Shown: positions 63,636 to 64,000 of the stretch, one piece after another
Numbering within the stretch: the stretch's first letter is position 1
How the letters are laid out: each line of letters opens with the position of its first letter
NCBI RefSeq assembly: GCF_009765995.1
Contig: NZ_LMUI01000019.1
Location: 172,258-236,257 of the forward strand
DNA length: 64,000 bases
Direction: 5' to 3'
Source: Methylocapsa sp. S129
Lineage (GTDB): Bacteria; Pseudomonadota; Alphaproteobacteria; Rhizobiales; Beijerinckiaceae
Notes under the pieces: model-generated
Told to the model about the DNA's origin: nothing
What the model saw: only the letters and a program-made list of their open reading frames with translations
Database searches by the model: none
Translations under genes and position numbers: made by a program

Positions 63636-63785
63636 ATGAGCAAGATCATTGTCATCGACACAAATCGGAATTTTCGCGCGCGGCCCGTCGTCAACGGGGT
63701 GCAGCGTGCGCTTCATCCTGCGCGCGGCGTCGACCGCCGAGCGCGTGCTGCGCCGCCTGAAGGGAGGGCTCAGATCCATGAATGA
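63636..63785 (+). CDS. Possible very small protein
   Basis: A 49-residue frame (begins MSKIIVIDTNRNFRARPVVN) preceded by GGAGGTGGGCG, a strong ribosome site. The rest is Arg/Ala-rich and could be an antisense or chance composition. No family is recognised. The overlapping +1 frame also stays open to 63891, so the true gene, if any, is uncertain. Confidence 0.25.
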   Translation: MSKIIVIDTNRNFRARPVVNGVQRALHPARGVDRRARAAPPEGRAQIHE

Positions 63786-64000
63786 AGGCCCGAGTAGGCC
63801 CACCGGCGCCCTCTCAGACGCGTCGGCGGGCGGCAAATTCAACCCACTCCCCAATTCCCCCGCTTCAAGGGCGATGCGAGACGAGGCCTGACAGGGCCAT
63901 ACGGCTCGCTCCCGCGCTAAGTGTCCGTCTCGAAACTTCTCGATTCGAATGAATCGGTTATGATTCCTGTTGGGGGCAGCCTGATTCGAGGAGCTGCCGA
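63786..64000. other. Gene-free right edge
   Basis: No supported gene in the last 215 bases; nothing notable seen. Confidence 0.35.

Overview
The window looks like chromosomal DNA of an alphaproteobacterium of the order Hyphomicrobiales (Rhizobiales). Supporting signs are the lepB-rnc-era-recO neighbourhood, TadE/TadG/Flp pilus genes, a BcsS-type protein, a BTLCP-family peptidase, many short secreted proteins and an overall high G+C content. The genus cannot be named from sequence alone; Beijerinckiaceae or Methylocystaceae relatives are plausible. No plasmid, phage-structural, conjugation or CRISPR genes were seen.

Layout. (1) 1-5194, core: a partial rlpA lipoprotein gene, three Tad pilus-type genes (two TadE-like, one large TadG-like) and a small lipoprotein. 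(2) 5195-36370, a genomic island. A perfect 48-bp direct repeat made of the 3' half of tRNA-Lys(UUU) flanks it. The intact tRNA is at the right end (36325-36400) and a truncated copy at the left end, next to a P4-type integrase. (3) 36400-64000, core: lipA, rsmB-like, recO, an MFS exporter, era, rnc, two tandem lepB genes, a BMP-type nucleoside ABC transporter, a quinone oxidoreductase, tRNA-Glu, small secreted proteins, an Flp pilin, bcsS, a ferredoxin-NADP reductase, an enamidase-like gene, a coupled pair of PLP enzymes, mgtC-like and a BTLCP peptidase.

Island cargo. The left part is decaying: an SDR gene with a frameshift and a nonsense codon, and a LysR gene whose start seems lost. Next come glcF and glcE without glcD, and an FAD dehydrogenase. 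A UPF0261 (Tm-1-like) protein and a TIM-barrel PEP-hydrolase-family protein follow, in the same order as the two halves of the plant protein Tm-1. Then come a lone TIM-barrel relative, a TIM-barrel/AAA+/Fis regulator that lacks the sigma-54 contact loop, and a leftward operon for a carbohydrate ABC transporter with ribokinase-like, SDR and HAD enzymes. The right part is a rightward nucleoside operon: BMP binding protein, ATPase, two permeases, VOC protein, nucleoside hydrolase, amidohydrolase/deaminase and thymidine phosphorylase. It diverges from a RutR-like TetR regulator, and two near-perfect RutR-type operators lie between them.

Working model (inference): the right operon imports nucleosides and splits them into bases and (deoxy)ribose or its 1-phosphate. 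The ribokinase-like enzyme could take the freed ribose. The left module handles a second, unidentified carbohydrate that may pass through glycolate. The least explained part, and the best candidate for a new system, is the Tm-1/TIM-barrel/AAA+ module at 13.6-18.5 kb.
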